In this document: piece after piece, positions 26,260 through 36,527 of the stretch
How positions within the stretch are numbered: the first letter of the stretch is position 1
How the letters are laid out: each line of letters opens with the position of its first letter
Origin: CAWBRT01 sp963832365
GTDB lineage: Bacteria; Acidobacteriota; Terriglobia; Terriglobales; Acidobacteriaceae
Direction: 5' to 3'
Assembly: GCA_963832365.1 (NCBI GenBank)
Contig: CAWHUL010000021.1
Span: 62,001 to 126,000, forward strand
DNA: 64,000 nt
Notes under the pieces: generated by a model
The model's input: only the letters and a program-made list of their open reading frames with translations
Database searches by the model: none
Told to the model about the DNA's origin: nothing
Position numbers and translations under genes: made by a program

Positions 26260-26841
26260 TTGCGATCCTCGAATAGATTGAGCGATTTTGTTCCATTTCC
26301 GACGCCACGGCGGCCCCATGAATTATGCCTGATCGGGCTGCGTCTGGACCCGACCGCCGAAGGTCCGCAATTGTTCACCCTGATCGAGCAGCGTGAAAGC
26401 GGTGGCGGGACGATCATGGCGAACGGACGGATACTGTTCTTCTCGAGTCCGGCGCTGGTTGCCCGCGCACTTCAACTGGCCGACGACGATGCCATCGCCG
26501 GTGGTTTGCCGGGAACAAGCGCCACCTCAGTTTCGATGCCGAAGCAGATGGATGTTTTGTGTGACATTGCGCAGAGCCTGTTTCTGGTCAACTCGCAGCC
26601 GGACGACTCCGATGGTGTGCTGCTCGATTGCATCGCTTGTCTCGACGACCTGCTGCGCGCCACCGCACTCAACGTCCCGGCGAACTATATCGCCGTACTC
26701 AATGCGCTTGCCGAGCGGCTGGAGCGCAACTCCGAGTTTGGCAGCTTTCTGGCGGAGCAAGGAATCGATCGCGAGACAGTGGAAGACGCAATCCTCTGGT
26801 GCGTCGGGGCCATAACGGTGAAGAGCACCTGGATTGGCTGA
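26260..26841 (+). CDS. Conserved-looking hypothetical protein
   Basis: 193 residues if it starts at TTG 26260; the next in-frame ATG is at 26414, so the start is uncertain. No domain is recognised. A mainly helical acidic protein: MDVLCDIAQSLFLVNSQP, LLDCIACLDDLLRAT and YIAVLNALAERLERNSEF read as amphipathic helices, and MANGRILFFSSPALVARAL in the first half looks like a small alpha/beta unit. Codon use matches its neighbours, which supports real coding. It converges on glgC with a 52-base gap. Confidence 0.55.
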   Translation: MRSSNRLSDFVPFPTPRRPHELCLIGLRLDPTAEGPQLFTLIEQRESGGGTIMANGRILFFSSPALVARALQLADDDAIAGGLPGTSATSVSMPKQMDVLCDIAQSLFLVNSQPDDSDGVLLDCIACLDDLLRATALNVPANYIAVLNALAERLERNSEFGSFLAEQGIDRETVEDAILWCVGAITVKSTWIG

Positions 26842-26893
26842 CCGCCAGTGGATTGAGTCCCCGGCAAGCGCCGCTCGTCGGGAGTGCGCGATT

Positions 26894-28144
<1,251 letters not shown>

Positions 28145-28266
28145 CCCTGTTCCTACCCAGTAATTTCGTGCCGGGAGCGACGACGGTCCAGGCGCGTCAG
28201 ATCATACGCAGGACTAAGAATCCTATCACAGCAGGCGAGGTGCAGGTGCCGTTGCCGGCGGCCAGC

Positions 28267-28560
28267 TCAGGCAGTTTTATCGGGACGGTCGATGCTGATG
28301 CGCAATGACTTTAAGAACTTCATATCTTGAGGGCTGACTTTAAAATCCGGGTCCGATTTTCTGAAATTCACCAGCGAAGACTGTTTGGTTTCGTCTTCGT
28401 CGCGCTTGTTGAACCCGATTGTGGCTTCAAGGACGAGGAACACATCGTAACCGCCGGACTTAATTTTGGCGATCACTTCGGCGATCTGCTCCGAATCCGA
28501 GATTGACTCATTGATCGCCTGGCCGAGTTCCTTCATCAGTTTTTGTAGCCGCTGCTCCAC
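28267..28560 (-). CDS. Small hypothetical protein
   Basis: 97 residues from GTG 28560, which I prefer because the helical region begins there; the frame continues upstream with less coding-like sequence. An acidic N-terminal coiled-coil-like helix (VEQRLQKLMKELGQAIN) precedes a YDVFLVLEATIGF strand and a KVSPQDMKFLKSLRI end. No known domain is recognised. It lies 122 bases upstream of glgC on the same strand, so co-transcription is possible but not shown. Confidence 0.5.
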   Translation of the reverse strand: MEQRLQKLMKELGQAINESISDSEQIAEVIAKIKSGGYDVFLVLEATIGFNKRDEDETKQSSLVNFRKSDPDFKVSPQDMKFLKSLRISIDRPDKTA

Positions 28561-28837
28561 TTTGGATCCCCGATTTGGAGTCAAATTCGATGGCCGTAGC
28601 CCGGAACCCCGGCAAACTGCGCTCAAGCCGCCGACGTACTCTGCGGCTCGCGCGCGCTTGAGTCACTATGGTATTGGATGCCACGACCGGCATGGAAGTT
28701 TTAGAGCTTTTTCAACAACAGATTTGGCGGGCCGTCGGGACCAATTCCGCGATGAAAGTACCCGGCAATGACAGCCTCCGGCGCTTGGCAGCTGCTTTCG
28801 GGGTACAGCTTTCACGAAACTGGTCTAGAATCCTTTT

Positions 28838-29203
28838 GTGAGCGGTCTTCCTAATCCTCTGCGAGCAAAGCCTACATCGGCAGGCTCGGTCGGTACCATG
28901 CTGGGCAAAGTGGCCAGGTCCTTTCAAAAAGGACAAAAGGGCCGGCAGGTTCTTCAGGGAGTTTCGGCGGGAATCGGCGCTTTTCTGCAGACGCTGCGAC
29001 GGGTCGGCAGGGTTCTTTGGCTGGAGATCACTGGATTCCTGTTCCTCTGGCTCGCTATACTCGGTGGCGTCGCTTGCTGGAGCGAGTATCATTCCTACGC
29101 GGCGGGCAAGGTTGGACCCGGGCGTGCCGTCGTTGCCGGACTTTTCGCTGTTTTGTTCGCCTACTTCGGCGTGAGTTCTTTTTGGAGTGCTCGCAAGAAC
29201 TAG
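28838..29203 (+). CDS. Small membrane protein, unknown function
   Basis: 121 residues from GTG 28838. The first ~60 are basic and polar (KVARSFQKGQKGRQVLQG). Two hydrophobic segments follow: EITGFLFLWLAILGGVACW, and AVVAGLFAVLFAYFGVSSFW. The basic N-terminus should face the cytoplasm. I recognise no family. It diverges from the gene at 28560 and is followed by a perfect hairpin. Confidence 0.6.
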   Translation: MSGLPNPLRAKPTSAGSVGTMLGKVARSFQKGQKGRQVLQGVSAGIGAFLQTLRRVGRVLWLEITGFLFLWLAILGGVACWSEYHSYAAGKVGPGRAVVAGLFAVLFAYFGVSSFWSARKN

Positions 29204-29239
29204 GTGATGTCCCTTGCGGCGCAAATCGCGGGACATCAC
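29204..29239 (+). terminator. Hairpin after the small membrane protein gene
   Basis: Perfect 10-bp inverted repeat, GTGATGTCCC (29204-29213) and GGGACATCAC (29230-29239), directly after the stop codon. The 16-base loop can form an inner GCG/CGC pair. There is no T run, so termination efficiency is unclear. Confidence 0.55.
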
Positions 29240-29298
29240 ACTGACTTGACTCAATCGACCCCTGACGTTCCGAACCATAGCGGTTTCCGGGAGTTTGG

Positions 29299-29889
29299 AT
29301 GAACTCTTTCAAGAGGATTTGCGTCTTTTGCGGCTCCAGCACGGGCATTTCCGGCACATACCGGGCCGCAGCCGTGGAACTTGGACGGTTTTTGACCGAG
29401 CAGGGTCTGGGTCTGGTTTACGGCGGGGGGAGGATTGGATTGATGGGAGTGGTCGCCGACGCCGTGTTGGAACATGGCGGTCAGGTGATTGGGGTCATTC
29501 CGCAACCGATGGTGGTTCGCGAGATCTGGCATTCCGGCCTCACGGAATTGCGCGTCGTTCCCTCGATGCACGCCCGCAAATTCCTGATGGCAGAGCTGGC
29601 CGACGCATTCATCGCCCTTCCCGGCGGATTTGGCACGTTCGAGGAATTCTGCGAGATGACCACTTGGAGCCAGCTCGGCATACACCGCAAGCCCTGCGGG
29701 CTGCTCAACGTGGCCGGGTACTACGATCCGCTGCTGGAGATGTTCGATCGCGCCGTCGCTGAGGGATTTCTCAAACCCGAGAACCGCGAACTCGTACTGT
29801 CCTCGCCGAGCTGCCGGGAACTGCTGGAAAAAATGCAGGCATTCGAGCCCACGGTAGTTCGCAAGTGGATTGAACCGTCGGAGACTTAA
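29299..29889 (+). CDS. LOG-family protein (cytokinin riboside 5'-monophosphate phosphoribohydrolase type)
   Basis: 196 residues of the TIGR00730/LOG family. These enzymes cleave nucleoside 5'-monophosphates such as AMP or cytokinin ribotides to free base and ribose 5-phosphate. The catalytic motif PGGFGTFEE is at 108-116 and the upstream Arg-containing MHARKFLM segment at ~90-97. The Rossmann-like opening CVFCGSSTGISGTY and GLVYGGGRIGLMG fit well. The start is ATG 29299. It converges on the amidohydrolase gene with a shared hairpin between them. Confidence 0.93.
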   Translation: MNSFKRICVFCGSSTGISGTYRAAAVELGRFLTEQGLGLVYGGGRIGLMGVVADAVLEHGGQVIGVIPQPMVVREIWHSGLTELRVVPSMHARKFLMAELADAFIALPGGFGTFEEFCEMTTWSQLGIHRKPCGLLNVAGYYDPLLEMFDRAVAEGFLKPENRELVLSSPSCRELLEKMQAFEPTVVRKWIEPSET

Positions 29890-29895
29890 GTTACA

Positions 29896-29927
29896 GGCTC
29901 AGGCAAGCAGATTGGCCTGCCTGAGCC
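29896..29927. terminator. Bidirectional hairpin between LOG gene and amidohydrolase gene
   Basis: GGCTCAGGCA (29896-29905) and TGCCTGAGCC (29918-29927) form a perfect 10-bp stem between two convergent stops. Neither side has a good T run. Confidence 0.6.
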
Positions 29928-29933
29928 GGACCG

Positions 29934-30884
29934 CTAAAAGCCATACAGCTTTGCCGGGTTATCGACCAGAATGCGGTTTCGTGTTGCCGTATCGGGCACC
30001 CATTCGGCCAGAAGGTCCAGAAGAACTGCGTCGTCGGGTTTGACTTTCTCTGTCGGGTGCGGCCAATCGCTACCCCACACAAGCCGTTCTGGTGCTGCCT
30101 TCACAAAGGCCCGCACAGTGGAGATCGTATCGCTATAGGTCGGAGGCCCAACCTTGCTTTCCTGATATGCGCCGCACAATTTGACCCAGACCTTGCCTTT
30201 CTGCAGCAGCTCGATAATCAGAGGAAATACCGGATGGTTCATACCGTCTGGCTGTGGCACATGCGCGAGATGGTCGAAGACAATCGGGCACGGAACACGG
30301 TTCCATAGTTCTTTGCTTTCCACAATCTGATTGCCGGAAGCATTGACTTGAATGTGCCAGCCCATCGGCTCGACCAGCTTCGCCAGCGGCGTGATCATCT
30401 GGAATGTCGTGGTGCCCGGCGGCGACAAGTTAAAGCGAATGCCGCGCACGCCTGCGGCATGCAAATCCTTGAGCTCCCGATTCGTGACACTGGTGTTGAC
30501 GACCGCTACTCCTCGCGCCTCCTCCGGCCCGAAGCGGCCGAGAGCATAGATCAGACTATTGTTATCCATGCCATAGGCTGAGGGATGCACAATTACGTGA
30601 CGGGTTATGCCCAACCGCTTCTGCAACAGACGGTAATCGGCAATCGAGGCGTCAGGCGCGGGCAGGACCGCCTCCGGCGTATTAGGAAAACGTCCGTCAT
30701 AGATGTGATGATGACAATCCGCCGCGTTCGGAGGCACCTTCAAACGGGGCAGCCCGGTGCCCCCAGACCAGGGGACCGTCTGGCCGCCGCCTCCGGTCTG
30801 ACCGCCGGCGAAGGCGCTAACACCCGCAACGATACTGGGAACAGCGACCACAAACTCCCGACGACTCAAGCCATTGATTCCCAT
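29934..30884 (-). CDS. Tat-exported amidohydrolase (PDC hydrolase-like TIM barrel)
   Basis: 316 residues. The N-terminus has a twin-arginine signal (SRREFVVAVPSIVAGVSAFA), so it is folded before export. The rest matches the amidohydrolase_2 group that includes 2-pyrone-4,6-dicarboxylate hydrolase LigI: ADCHHHIYDGRFP with the first metal or substrate His residues, RHVIVHPSAYG, RGIRFNLSPPG, IVFDHLAHVPQPDG and the final WGSDWPHP with the key Asp. Lactone hydrolysis is likely, but the substrate is unknown. GGAGGATAGG just before ATG 30884 confirms the start. It diverges from paaK, an aryl-CoA ligase gene, a hint toward aromatic catabolism. Confidence 0.82.
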   Translation of the reverse strand: MGINGLSRREFVVAVPSIVAGVSAFAGGQTGGGGQTVPWSGGTGLPRLKVPPNAADCHHHIYDGRFPNTPEAVLPAPDASIADYRLLQKRLGITRHVIVHPSAYGMDNNSLIYALGRFGPEEARGVAVVNTSVTNRELKDLHAAGVRGIRFNLSPPGTTTFQMITPLAKLVEPMGWHIQVNASGNQIVESKELWNRVPCPIVFDHLAHVPQPDGMNHPVFPLIIELLQKGKVWVKLCGAYQESKVGPPTYSDTISTVRAFVKAAPERLVWGSDWPHPTEKVKPDDAVLLDLLAEWVPDTATRNRILVDNPAKLYGF

Positions 30885-31066
30885 CCTATCCTCCAGTTCA
30901 TCGAATTAGGGGTGGCAGTTCGCTTCCTGTAACCCATGCCTTCCCCGCAGTATTGCGTATTTTCAGTGACAAGCAGTCTACCACCACAGCCAAACCGGGG
31001 AGTGATTTGTAGGATGATCGCGCCGGAAGTTGTTCCCAGACTGTCATAGTGGTGATAAAACACGGT

Positions 31067-32398
31067 ATGGAGTCAATTGCAAACGCCGTTGGCAGTAATT
31101 ACCATCCGGCCAGCGCGCCGGATTTCGTTCCGGCCCCGCTGCTTCGCGACCTTCAGTTCAAGCGTTTAAGAGATATTGTGGGGCGGGCCTGGGAGCGAGT
31201 GGAATGGTTCCGCTCGCGCATGCGGGAGCGCGGACTTTCGCCGGACGACCTTAGCTCGATCGACGACATCGGCAAACTGCCGTTCACGGTAAAGAACGAC
31301 CTGCGGGACACCTATCCCTTTGGATTGTTTGCCAGCCCGATGGAGGATGTGGTGCGTCTGCACGCCTCCAGCGGAACCACCGGCAAGCCCATCGTAGTGG
31401 CTTACACGAAAGCAGACCTGGAGGTTTGGACCTCGGTCATGGTTCGCAGCTTCGCCTGCTGTGGCCTGCATCACGGCGACGTGGTGCAGAATGCATACGG
31501 CTACGGACTGTTTACCGGCGGGCTGGGCGCGCACTACGGCGCAGAGGAATTGGGCGCGACGGTCATTCCGATCTCGGGAGGCAACACGGATCGCCAGATC
31601 ATGGTGATGAAAGATTTCAGGGTGACGGCAATCTGCTGCACGCCGAGTTATTTCCTACACATGATCGAACGCGCCGGCCAGTTAGGCGTCGACGTCAAAG
31701 GCCTGCCGCTGCGCGTCGGTGTTTTCGGCGCCGAGCCGTGGACGCAATCAATGCGCAAGCATATCGAGGAGTCGAGCAGCATTCAGGCATTCGACATTTA
31801 TGGGCTCTCCGAAATCATCGGGCCGGGCGTGGGAATCGAATGCCATTGCCACGACGGTTTGCACATCTTCGAAGATCACTTCTACCCGGAGATTATCGAT
31901 CCGGAGACGGGCGAGACACGCCCCGACGGCGAAGAGGGCGAATTGGTGCTGACCACCCTCAGCAAGCGGGCGATGCCGATGATCCGCTATCGCACGCGCG
32001 ACATCACGGCGATCATTCCCGGTCCGTGCGCCTGCGGCCGCATTCTGCGGCGCATACGGCGCATCGGACGGCGCAGCGATGACATGCTGATCATTCGCGG
32101 CGTCAACGTATTCCCGTCGCAGGTGGAAACCGCTCTGCTCGAGGTGGAGGGCACGTTGCCGCACTACCAGATTATTCTCACCCGCGAGCTCGGACTCGAC
32201 CAGATGGAAGTGCAGGTGGAAGTGACGCCGCAGATGTTTAGCGACAAAATTGGCGCGCTTGAGGCCTTGAATGAGAAACTTGTGGACGCCCTCGACCATG
32301 TTCTCGGAATCCGGGTGAAGGTAACGTTGGTCGAGCCGCACTCCATCCAGCGCAGCGAAGGCAAAGCAAAACGAGTTTTTGACCGGCGGTCATCATGA
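31067..32398 (+). CDS. paaK: Phenylacetate-CoA ligase
   Basis: 443 residues from ATG 31067; GTG codons at 31049 and 31052 are alternatives and no ribosome site decides. It activates phenylacetate or related aryl acids to the CoA thioester using ATP. Motifs: SSGTTGKPIVVAYT (AMP-binding P-loop), FDIYGLSEIIGPGVG (adenine site), YRTRDITAII, and RSDDMLIIRGVNVFPSQVE at the start of the mobile C-terminal domain. The gene for a tandem-ACT protein overlaps its stop by 4 bases, a widely conserved pairing. In anaerobes and soil bacteria the pair often accompanies 2-oxoacid:ferredoxin oxidoreductases; one is encoded 2.2 kb downstream here. Confidence 0.93.
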   Translation: MESIANAVGSNYHPASAPDFVPAPLLRDLQFKRLRDIVGRAWERVEWFRSRMRERGLSPDDLSSIDDIGKLPFTVKNDLRDTYPFGLFASPMEDVVRLHASSGTTGKPIVVAYTKADLEVWTSVMVRSFACCGLHHGDVVQNAYGYGLFTGGLGAHYGAEELGATVIPISGGNTDRQIMVMKDFRVTAICCTPSYFLHMIERAGQLGVDVKGLPLRVGVFGAEPWTQSMRKHIEESSSIQAFDIYGLSEIIGPGVGIECHCHDGLHIFEDHFYPEIIDPETGETRPDGEEGELVLTTLSKRAMPMIRYRTRDITAIIPGPCACGRILRRIRRIGRRSDDMLIIRGVNVFPSQVETALLEVEGTLPHYQIILTRELGLDQMEVQVEVTPQMFSDKIGALEALNEKLVDALDHVLGIRVKVTLVEPHSIQRSEGKAKRVFDRRSS

Positions 32399-32826
32399 AA
32401 ATCCAACAGTTGTCGTTGTTCGCGGAAAATAAACCGGGAACGATCATTGCACCCTGCCGGCTGTTGGCGCGGGAGGGCATTGATATTCGGGCGCTGTCGC
32501 TGGCCGACACGCAGCGCTTCGGCATTCTGCGCATGATCGTCTCCGACTGCGCCAAGGCGAACAGGCTGCTCCAGGACAACGGGTATCTCGTTAAAGTGAC
32601 AGAGGTGCTCGCCGTGGAAGTGCCGGACCGGCCGGGCGGGCTGGCGGAGATCCTGGCCATCTTCGAAGGCACCTCGATCAATATCGAGTACATGTACGCC
32701 TTTCCGTTCGGCAATGGCGACAAGGCGGTCCTGATTTTCCGCTTCGGCGATCCGGATGCAGCGATCGAGCGCTTGCAGGCATCCGGGATCAACGTGCTCG
32801 AAAGCGGCGCAATCTTGAAGAAGTAG
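32395..32826 (+). CDS. Tandem ACT-domain protein
   Basis: 143 residues made of two ACT domains: the first about 1-66 (IQQLSLFAENKPGTIIAPCR, DIRALSLADTQRFGILRMIV), the second about 70-140 (VLAVEVPDRPGGLAEILAIF, INIEYMYAFPFGNGDKAVLI). ACT domains bind amino acids. Stand-alone ACT pairs beside paaK probably sense an aromatic amino acid and tune the ligase or its operon. The ATG overlaps the paaK stop. Confidence 0.9.
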   Translation: MKIQQLSLFAENKPGTIIAPCRLLAREGIDIRALSLADTQRFGILRMIVSDCAKANRLLQDNGYLVKVTEVLAVEVPDRPGGLAEILAIFEGTSINIEYMYAFPFGNGDKAVLIFRFGDPDAAIERLQASGINVLESGAILKK

Positions 32827-32915
32827 CCGATTGATCGCCGTCTGCCGTGGGTAGGTTGGTTCGGCGCGGAACCCCGCGCCCGTCGAGCGTGCGAAAACCT
32901 CCGATCCGGTGAAGA

Positions 32916-33717
32916 TCAGAAAAGGAATTTTGCGAGCGTTCGGTTGAAGACCTCGGGATTCTCAAGGTTCGGGAGATGGCCGGCGTTCGGTATCTCCACG
33001 AAATTCGATCCGGGCATCGCCTGGTGCATCTCCCGCATGGCCTCCGGCATAGCGCCATCGGCCGTACCGACAAGCAGCAGCGTGGGGATGCTGATCTGCG
33101 GCAGGCACTGGCGATAGTCGAACTGTTGGAGGGCGCGTCCGCAGGCAATGTAACCGCCAGCCGGCGTAGTGGCGATCATGCGGCGAACCTTTTCAAGGAC
33201 GGCGGATTGCTTGCAATGAACTCCGGCCTGAACCAGCGCCGCACGTGGGCTCGACCAGTGCTTCCATCCCCTGATTTTGGACGATGCCGATGCGTTCCTC
33301 CCAAAGTTGCCTCGCTCCCGCAGGAGCGGCCCATTGGGTGTCGCAGGCGACAACGCGATCCAGGCGAATGGCATTGCGCGCGGCAAGGCGAAGGCCAGTC
33401 ATCGCGCCCATGGAGACGCCTACGAAGGTTGCACGCGGAATGGCCAAGGCGTCAAACAGCGCAATGACATCGTCGGCCAACTGCTCGAAGGTGCAGGGTT
33501 CGCTCGGAACCTCGGTGCCGCCATGGCCCCTTTGGTCGTAGCGGAGGATGCGGAAGGAATTCTCGAGCATGGCAATCTGCCCGTCCCACAGCGAGAGATT
33601 CGTCGCCAGGGAATTGGAAAATACGAGCCATGGCGCTTCCTTGCGTCCGTCGACCCGGCAGTGAAACCGAATTCCATTTGCTTCCACGTGGAAGCTGGCT
33701 GGTGTGTCGTTCATCAT
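32916..33717 (-). CDS. pcaD: 3-oxoadipate enol-lactonase-like alpha/beta hydrolase, frame interrupted twice
   Basis: Three frames together give one PcaD-like protein. The first (from ATG 33717, with AAGGAG upstream) includes RYDQRGHGGTEVP and the nucleophile elbow GVSMGAM. A short middle piece (RRWFRPEFIASNPPSL) lies in a second frame. A third frame runs from EKVRRMIATTPAGGY to the catalytic His of NAGHLPN. The span of 802 bases needs two added bases to be whole (267 residues), near 33243 and 33196. The enzyme would hydrolyse 3-oxoadipate enol-lactone in the beta-ketoadipate pathway. Both breaks may be sequence errors. Other alpha/beta hydrolase specificities are possible. Confidence 0.75.
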
Positions 33718-33734
33718 TTCTGCTCCTTGCAGGT

Positions 33735-33771
33735 CCCCACATTCGACAACCGCGGGGCGGATGTGGGCACC
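33735..33771 (+). repeat. Dispersed intergenic palindrome upstream of pcaD-like gene
   Basis: CCCCACATTCGACAACCGC and GGGGCGGATGTGGGCACC carry the family ends; the inner arms are partly degraded. It lies only 18 bases upstream of the pcaD-like start, unusual for this family, which otherwise prefers 3' sides of genes. Confidence 0.65.
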
Positions 33772-34102
33772 TCGATAGTAAGACACAAAGACGGCGCGCC
33801 GACGGGGACCGCCCAGAAGCTCAGGCTGAAGCGAGTCGGGCAGCAGCCCGCAGGCCGCAGTGTTCGATTATCGCACTCGACAGGCGAGTAACGATGTGCG
33901 TCAATACTCGTCGTCAGCGTCGGGCGGCCCGGGGATCACGCCGAGCATGGCTGCTGGCTTATCGGATCACGTTGGTCGCTGGAAGAAATTGTGCTTTCGG
34001 CAAACTGAGACTATCGCAGTTTTGGCCGTGGCGTGTTTTTCAGAACCGCTGGAGAGCATTAGAATTTGAGGAATTCAGTGCTGGAGGAGGGAACTCCTAT
34101 TT
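33772..34102. other. Intergenic region without recognisable gene
   Basis: About 330 bases between divergent genes. Short frames only; no repeat beyond that at 33735. Its right end carries the ribosome site GGAGGAGGGA for the next gene. Confidence 0.4.
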
Positions 34103-34459
34103 ATGAGCTGGCTGGGCTGGCTACTTGTCTTATTTATCGCCTATTGGTTCCTAAGCGACCTGTTCAGTTCGAAACGGTGCTATCCCCACGGAGTTTTCGG
34201 TCGATGCCGACGGTGCGAGGAAGAAGCTGCGGCAAGAGTCAAAGCAGAAGCCGAAGCAAGAGCCGAAGCAGAACGTCGACGGATGGAGATCGAAGAGACC
34301 TACAAGAACATGGATGAAGCGAAAAGGGATGAACTGACTACCTTGGTGAAAGAACGGGCCAAACGGGAGGATCTCTTGATTAGACCAGGCGATTTAGAAG
34401 CAGCCGTCGTGAAGATGTATGAGAGGTCTCAGTTAAGGGCCAAAGGAGCGAATTTGTGA
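34103..34459 (+). CDS. Small membrane protein with coiled coil, unknown function
   Basis: 118 residues. One N-terminal membrane segment (WLGWLLVLFIAYWFLSDLF) is followed by CYPHGVFGRCRRCEEE with three Cys, then a strongly charged Ala/Glu/Arg coiled coil (~40-75) and a polar tail. GGAGGAGGGA precedes ATG 34103, and part of it can pair with the following ACTCC, which could hide the site. The family is not recognised. Confidence 0.6.
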   Translation: MSWLGWLLVLFIAYWFLSDLFSSKRCYPHGVFGRCRRCEEEAAARVKAEAEARAEAERRRMEIEETYKNMDEAKRDELTTLVKERAKREDLLIRPGDLEAAVVKMYERSQLRAKGANL

Positions 34460-34693
34460 TCGAGCAAATCAAAGCCGCCGTCAGACCCGAAAGGCTTCGA
34501 AAGAAGTCGCGGTTCCAGAAGGCGAGAATTCAGGCAAATGCTAATGCCTGCTTGAGGCAGCCAGTTGAAATGGAAACTCATTTTTCCCGTGCGTGACCGC
34601 TGCGGTCCGCAAGTGGGTACAATGAATAAAAGGGCGAAGCGGACCCCTCCTGGCGCGATTAGTGTTCCGTTCGTCTGAAAAGGAGACCAGACT
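34460..34693. other. Intergenic region upstream of tatA
   Basis: No gene or repeat seen. It ends in AAAAGGAGACC, the ribosome site for tatA. Confidence 0.4.
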
Positions 34694-34936
34694 ATGCACC
34701 TTGGCATGCCGGAGATGCTGTTGATCTTTGCGATCGCTCTGTTATTGTTTGGGCCGAAAAAACTAGGCGATTTGGGTAAAGGACTGGGAGAGGGAATTCG
34801 CAACTTCAAGAGTGGATTGGGTGGTTCTCCGGAGCCAGAGGCGAAGCCTCCTAGCCCTGCTCCGCCGAGCGCCCCGCCGGAGGCGAAGGTCATCGTCGTC
34901 GAAGAAGTGAAGCCCGCCGGGGAAGATAAGAAGTAG
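34694..34936 (+). CDS. tatA: Sec-independent translocase subunit TatA/TatE
   Basis: 80 residues. The N-terminal membrane helix (MPEMLLIFAIALLLFGPKKL) contains the invariant Phe-Gly-Pro hinge, and an amphipathic helix follows (GDLGKGLGEGIRNFKSGLGG), the classical TatA layout. The Pro-rich tail is variable, as usual. TatA forms the pore-like assembly that moves folded proteins; the amidohydrolase with an RR signal at 29934-30884 is a plausible client. tatB and tatC are not adjacent. Confidence 0.93.
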   Translation: MHLGMPEMLLIFAIALLLFGPKKLGDLGKGLGEGIRNFKSGLGGSPEPEAKPPSPAPPSAPPEAKVIVVEEVKPAGEDKK

Positions 34937-34999
34937 ACGTTCGCTATCGACCGGGGCGGGATGGCGAGGCGGGAACCCCGGAGCCTTCCTAAAAAACTA

Positions 35000-35036
35000 C
35001 CCCACGTCAGCCAACTGCGGGCGAACGTGGGGCACC
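35000..35036 (+). repeat. Dispersed intergenic palindrome after tatA
   Basis: CCCCACGTCAGCC and GGGCGAACGTGGGGCACC with AACTGC between them. It is nearly identical in layout to the copy at 12966 and lies between convergent tatA and korC. Confidence 0.75.
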
Positions 35037-35067
35037 ATCAATTCCTGCTCTTTCTTCTTCTGGGCGA

Positions 35068-35661
35068 TTACTCCCGCACTAATTCCGTTTCCAGCTCCTC
35101 TAATTTCAAAGCGCCGCTCTGAATGTGTTCGAGGCCATAGTCAAAACCTCGGTCGTAGGCTTTGAGGTTCAGTTCGCGGAACGCGCTGGGAACCGAGGTT
35201 TCAATCGCCTTGCGCAGGGACTCCCGCTTCAGCACACCAGTGACGGCACCGAAGAAGCCTGTCATGACGATGTTCGAGACCATCCGCTTGCCAATTTCCT
35301 CGGCGATGCGGGTTGCCGGTATGCCGTAGATCCGCGTGCCCTCGGGAATGCTGGAGACGCGCACCAGATCCTGCTCGATCAGCATGAGGCCGCCAGGCCG
35401 AAGCTCGGGCGAGAACTTGACGTAGGCTTCCTGCGACATGACCACAAGGATGTCCGGCTTGGTCAGATAGGGATAGAGCACCGGCTGATCGGAGAGAACG
35501 AGCTGCGCGCTGCAGGCGCCGCCACGTGCCTCAGGACCGAAGTTCTGGGTCATGGTGGCATGGTTGCCATCGACGATTGATGCGGCCTTGCCGATGACGA
35601 TTGCCGCAAGGATCACGCCCTGTCCGCCGAAGCCGGCGATACGGATTTCGGTTAGCTGCAT
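35068..35661 (-). CDS. korC: 2-oxoacid:ferredoxin oxidoreductase, gamma subunit
   Basis: 197 residues. The gamma-subunit fold opens with IRIAGFGGQGVILAAIVIGKAA; FGPEARGGACSAQLVLSD is the other conserved block. It completes the alpha/beta/gamma/delta enzyme that decarboxylates a 2-oxoacid to acyl-CoA while reducing ferredoxin. It overlaps korB by 10 bases and is last in the korDABC order. Confidence 0.92.
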   Translation of the reverse strand: MQLTEIRIAGFGGQGVILAAIVIGKAASIVDGNHATMTQNFGPEARGGACSAQLVLSDQPVLYPYLTKPDILVVMSQEAYVKFSPELRPGGLMLIEQDLVRVSSIPEGTRIYGIPATRIAEEIGKRMVSNIVMTGFFGAVTGVLKRESLRKAIETSVPSAFRELNLKAYDRGFDYGLEHIQSGALKLEELETELVRE

Positions 35662-36527
35662 ACCGGTTCCTCCACTTCGATGTAACGGTCGCCCAGCTCT
35701 TCATGGAAGTGCGCGTTCATCATCTGCTGATAGTCGGGGCGCTCGCGATCGACGAACTTGCCGAGAATAATTTCGCCCGACTTGGTGAGCCCTACATCTT
35801 TGGTTAGTGCGCCGTGCTTGATCTTGCTGTGTTCCTTGTAGAACTTCATGGCGTCGAGTCCGTCGCCCATTTTGTTGCGGCGCTGATAAAGCGTCGGACA
35901 GGGCGAAAGGATCTCGATGAACGAGAAGCCCTTTTTCGTGAACATTTCCTTCATCGACAGGGCCAACTGGCGCACGTGATAGGTGGTCCAACGCGCCACG
36001 TAGCAGGCGCCGGCGGCTTCCACCAGGTACGGCAGGTTGAAGGCTGGATCGTAGGTTCCGTAAGGCGCGGTCGAGGTGGTGACGTCATTCGGCGTAGTAG
36101 GCGCCGTCTGGCCGCCGGTCATGGCGTAGATCATGTTGTTTACGCAGATGACCTTGAGATCCATATTGCGGCGGGCGGCGTGAATCAGGTGGTTGCCGCC
36201 GATGGCGAACAAGTCGCCATCGCCGCTGTAGACCACCACGTCGAGCTTTGGGTTAGCCATTTTCAACCCGGTGGCGAAGGGGATGGCGCGGCCATGTGTG
36301 GAGTGGAAGGAGTCCAAATCCACGTATCCGGCGACGCGGCCGGTGCAGCCGATGCCGGAGACGACGACGGTCTTGGTGAGGTCGACCTTCGCTTCCACCA
36401 GCGCGCGGGTAAAGCAATTTACGGTGGTGCCAATGCCGCAACCCGGACACCAGATGTGCGGGATTCGCTCGGAGCGCAAGAACTGCTCAGAAGGGTTCGC
36501 CGGACAAGTTACTTGACAATCGCTCAT
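35652..36527 (-). CDS. korB: 2-oxoacid:ferredoxin oxidoreductase, beta subunit
   Basis: 291 residues from ATG 36527, which overlaps the korA stop by 4 bases; the frame is open further but upstream residues are not family-like. It binds thiamine diphosphate: HIWCPGCGIGTTVN at the N-terminus, then YSGDGDLFAIGGNHLIHAAR with the Mg/TPP Asp and FVNNMIYAMTGGQTAPTTP-like sequence (here CVNNMIYAMTGGQ). It forms the active site with korA. The short beta subunit without its own clusters is typical of 2-oxoglutarate-type enzymes. Confidence 0.93.
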   Translation of the reverse strand: MSDCQVTCPANPSEQFLRSERIPHIWCPGCGIGTTVNCFTRALVEAKVDLTKTVVVSGIGCTGRVAGYVDLDSFHSTHGRAIPFATGLKMANPKLDVVVYSGDGDLFAIGGNHLIHAARRNMDLKVICVNNMIYAMTGGQTAPTTPNDVTTSTAPYGTYDPAFNLPYLVEAAGACYVARWTTYHVRQLALSMKEMFTKKGFSFIEILSPCPTLYQRRNKMGDGLDAMKFYKEHSKIKHGALTKDVGLTKSGEIILGKFVDRERPDYQQMMNAHFHEELGDRYIEVEEPVCS

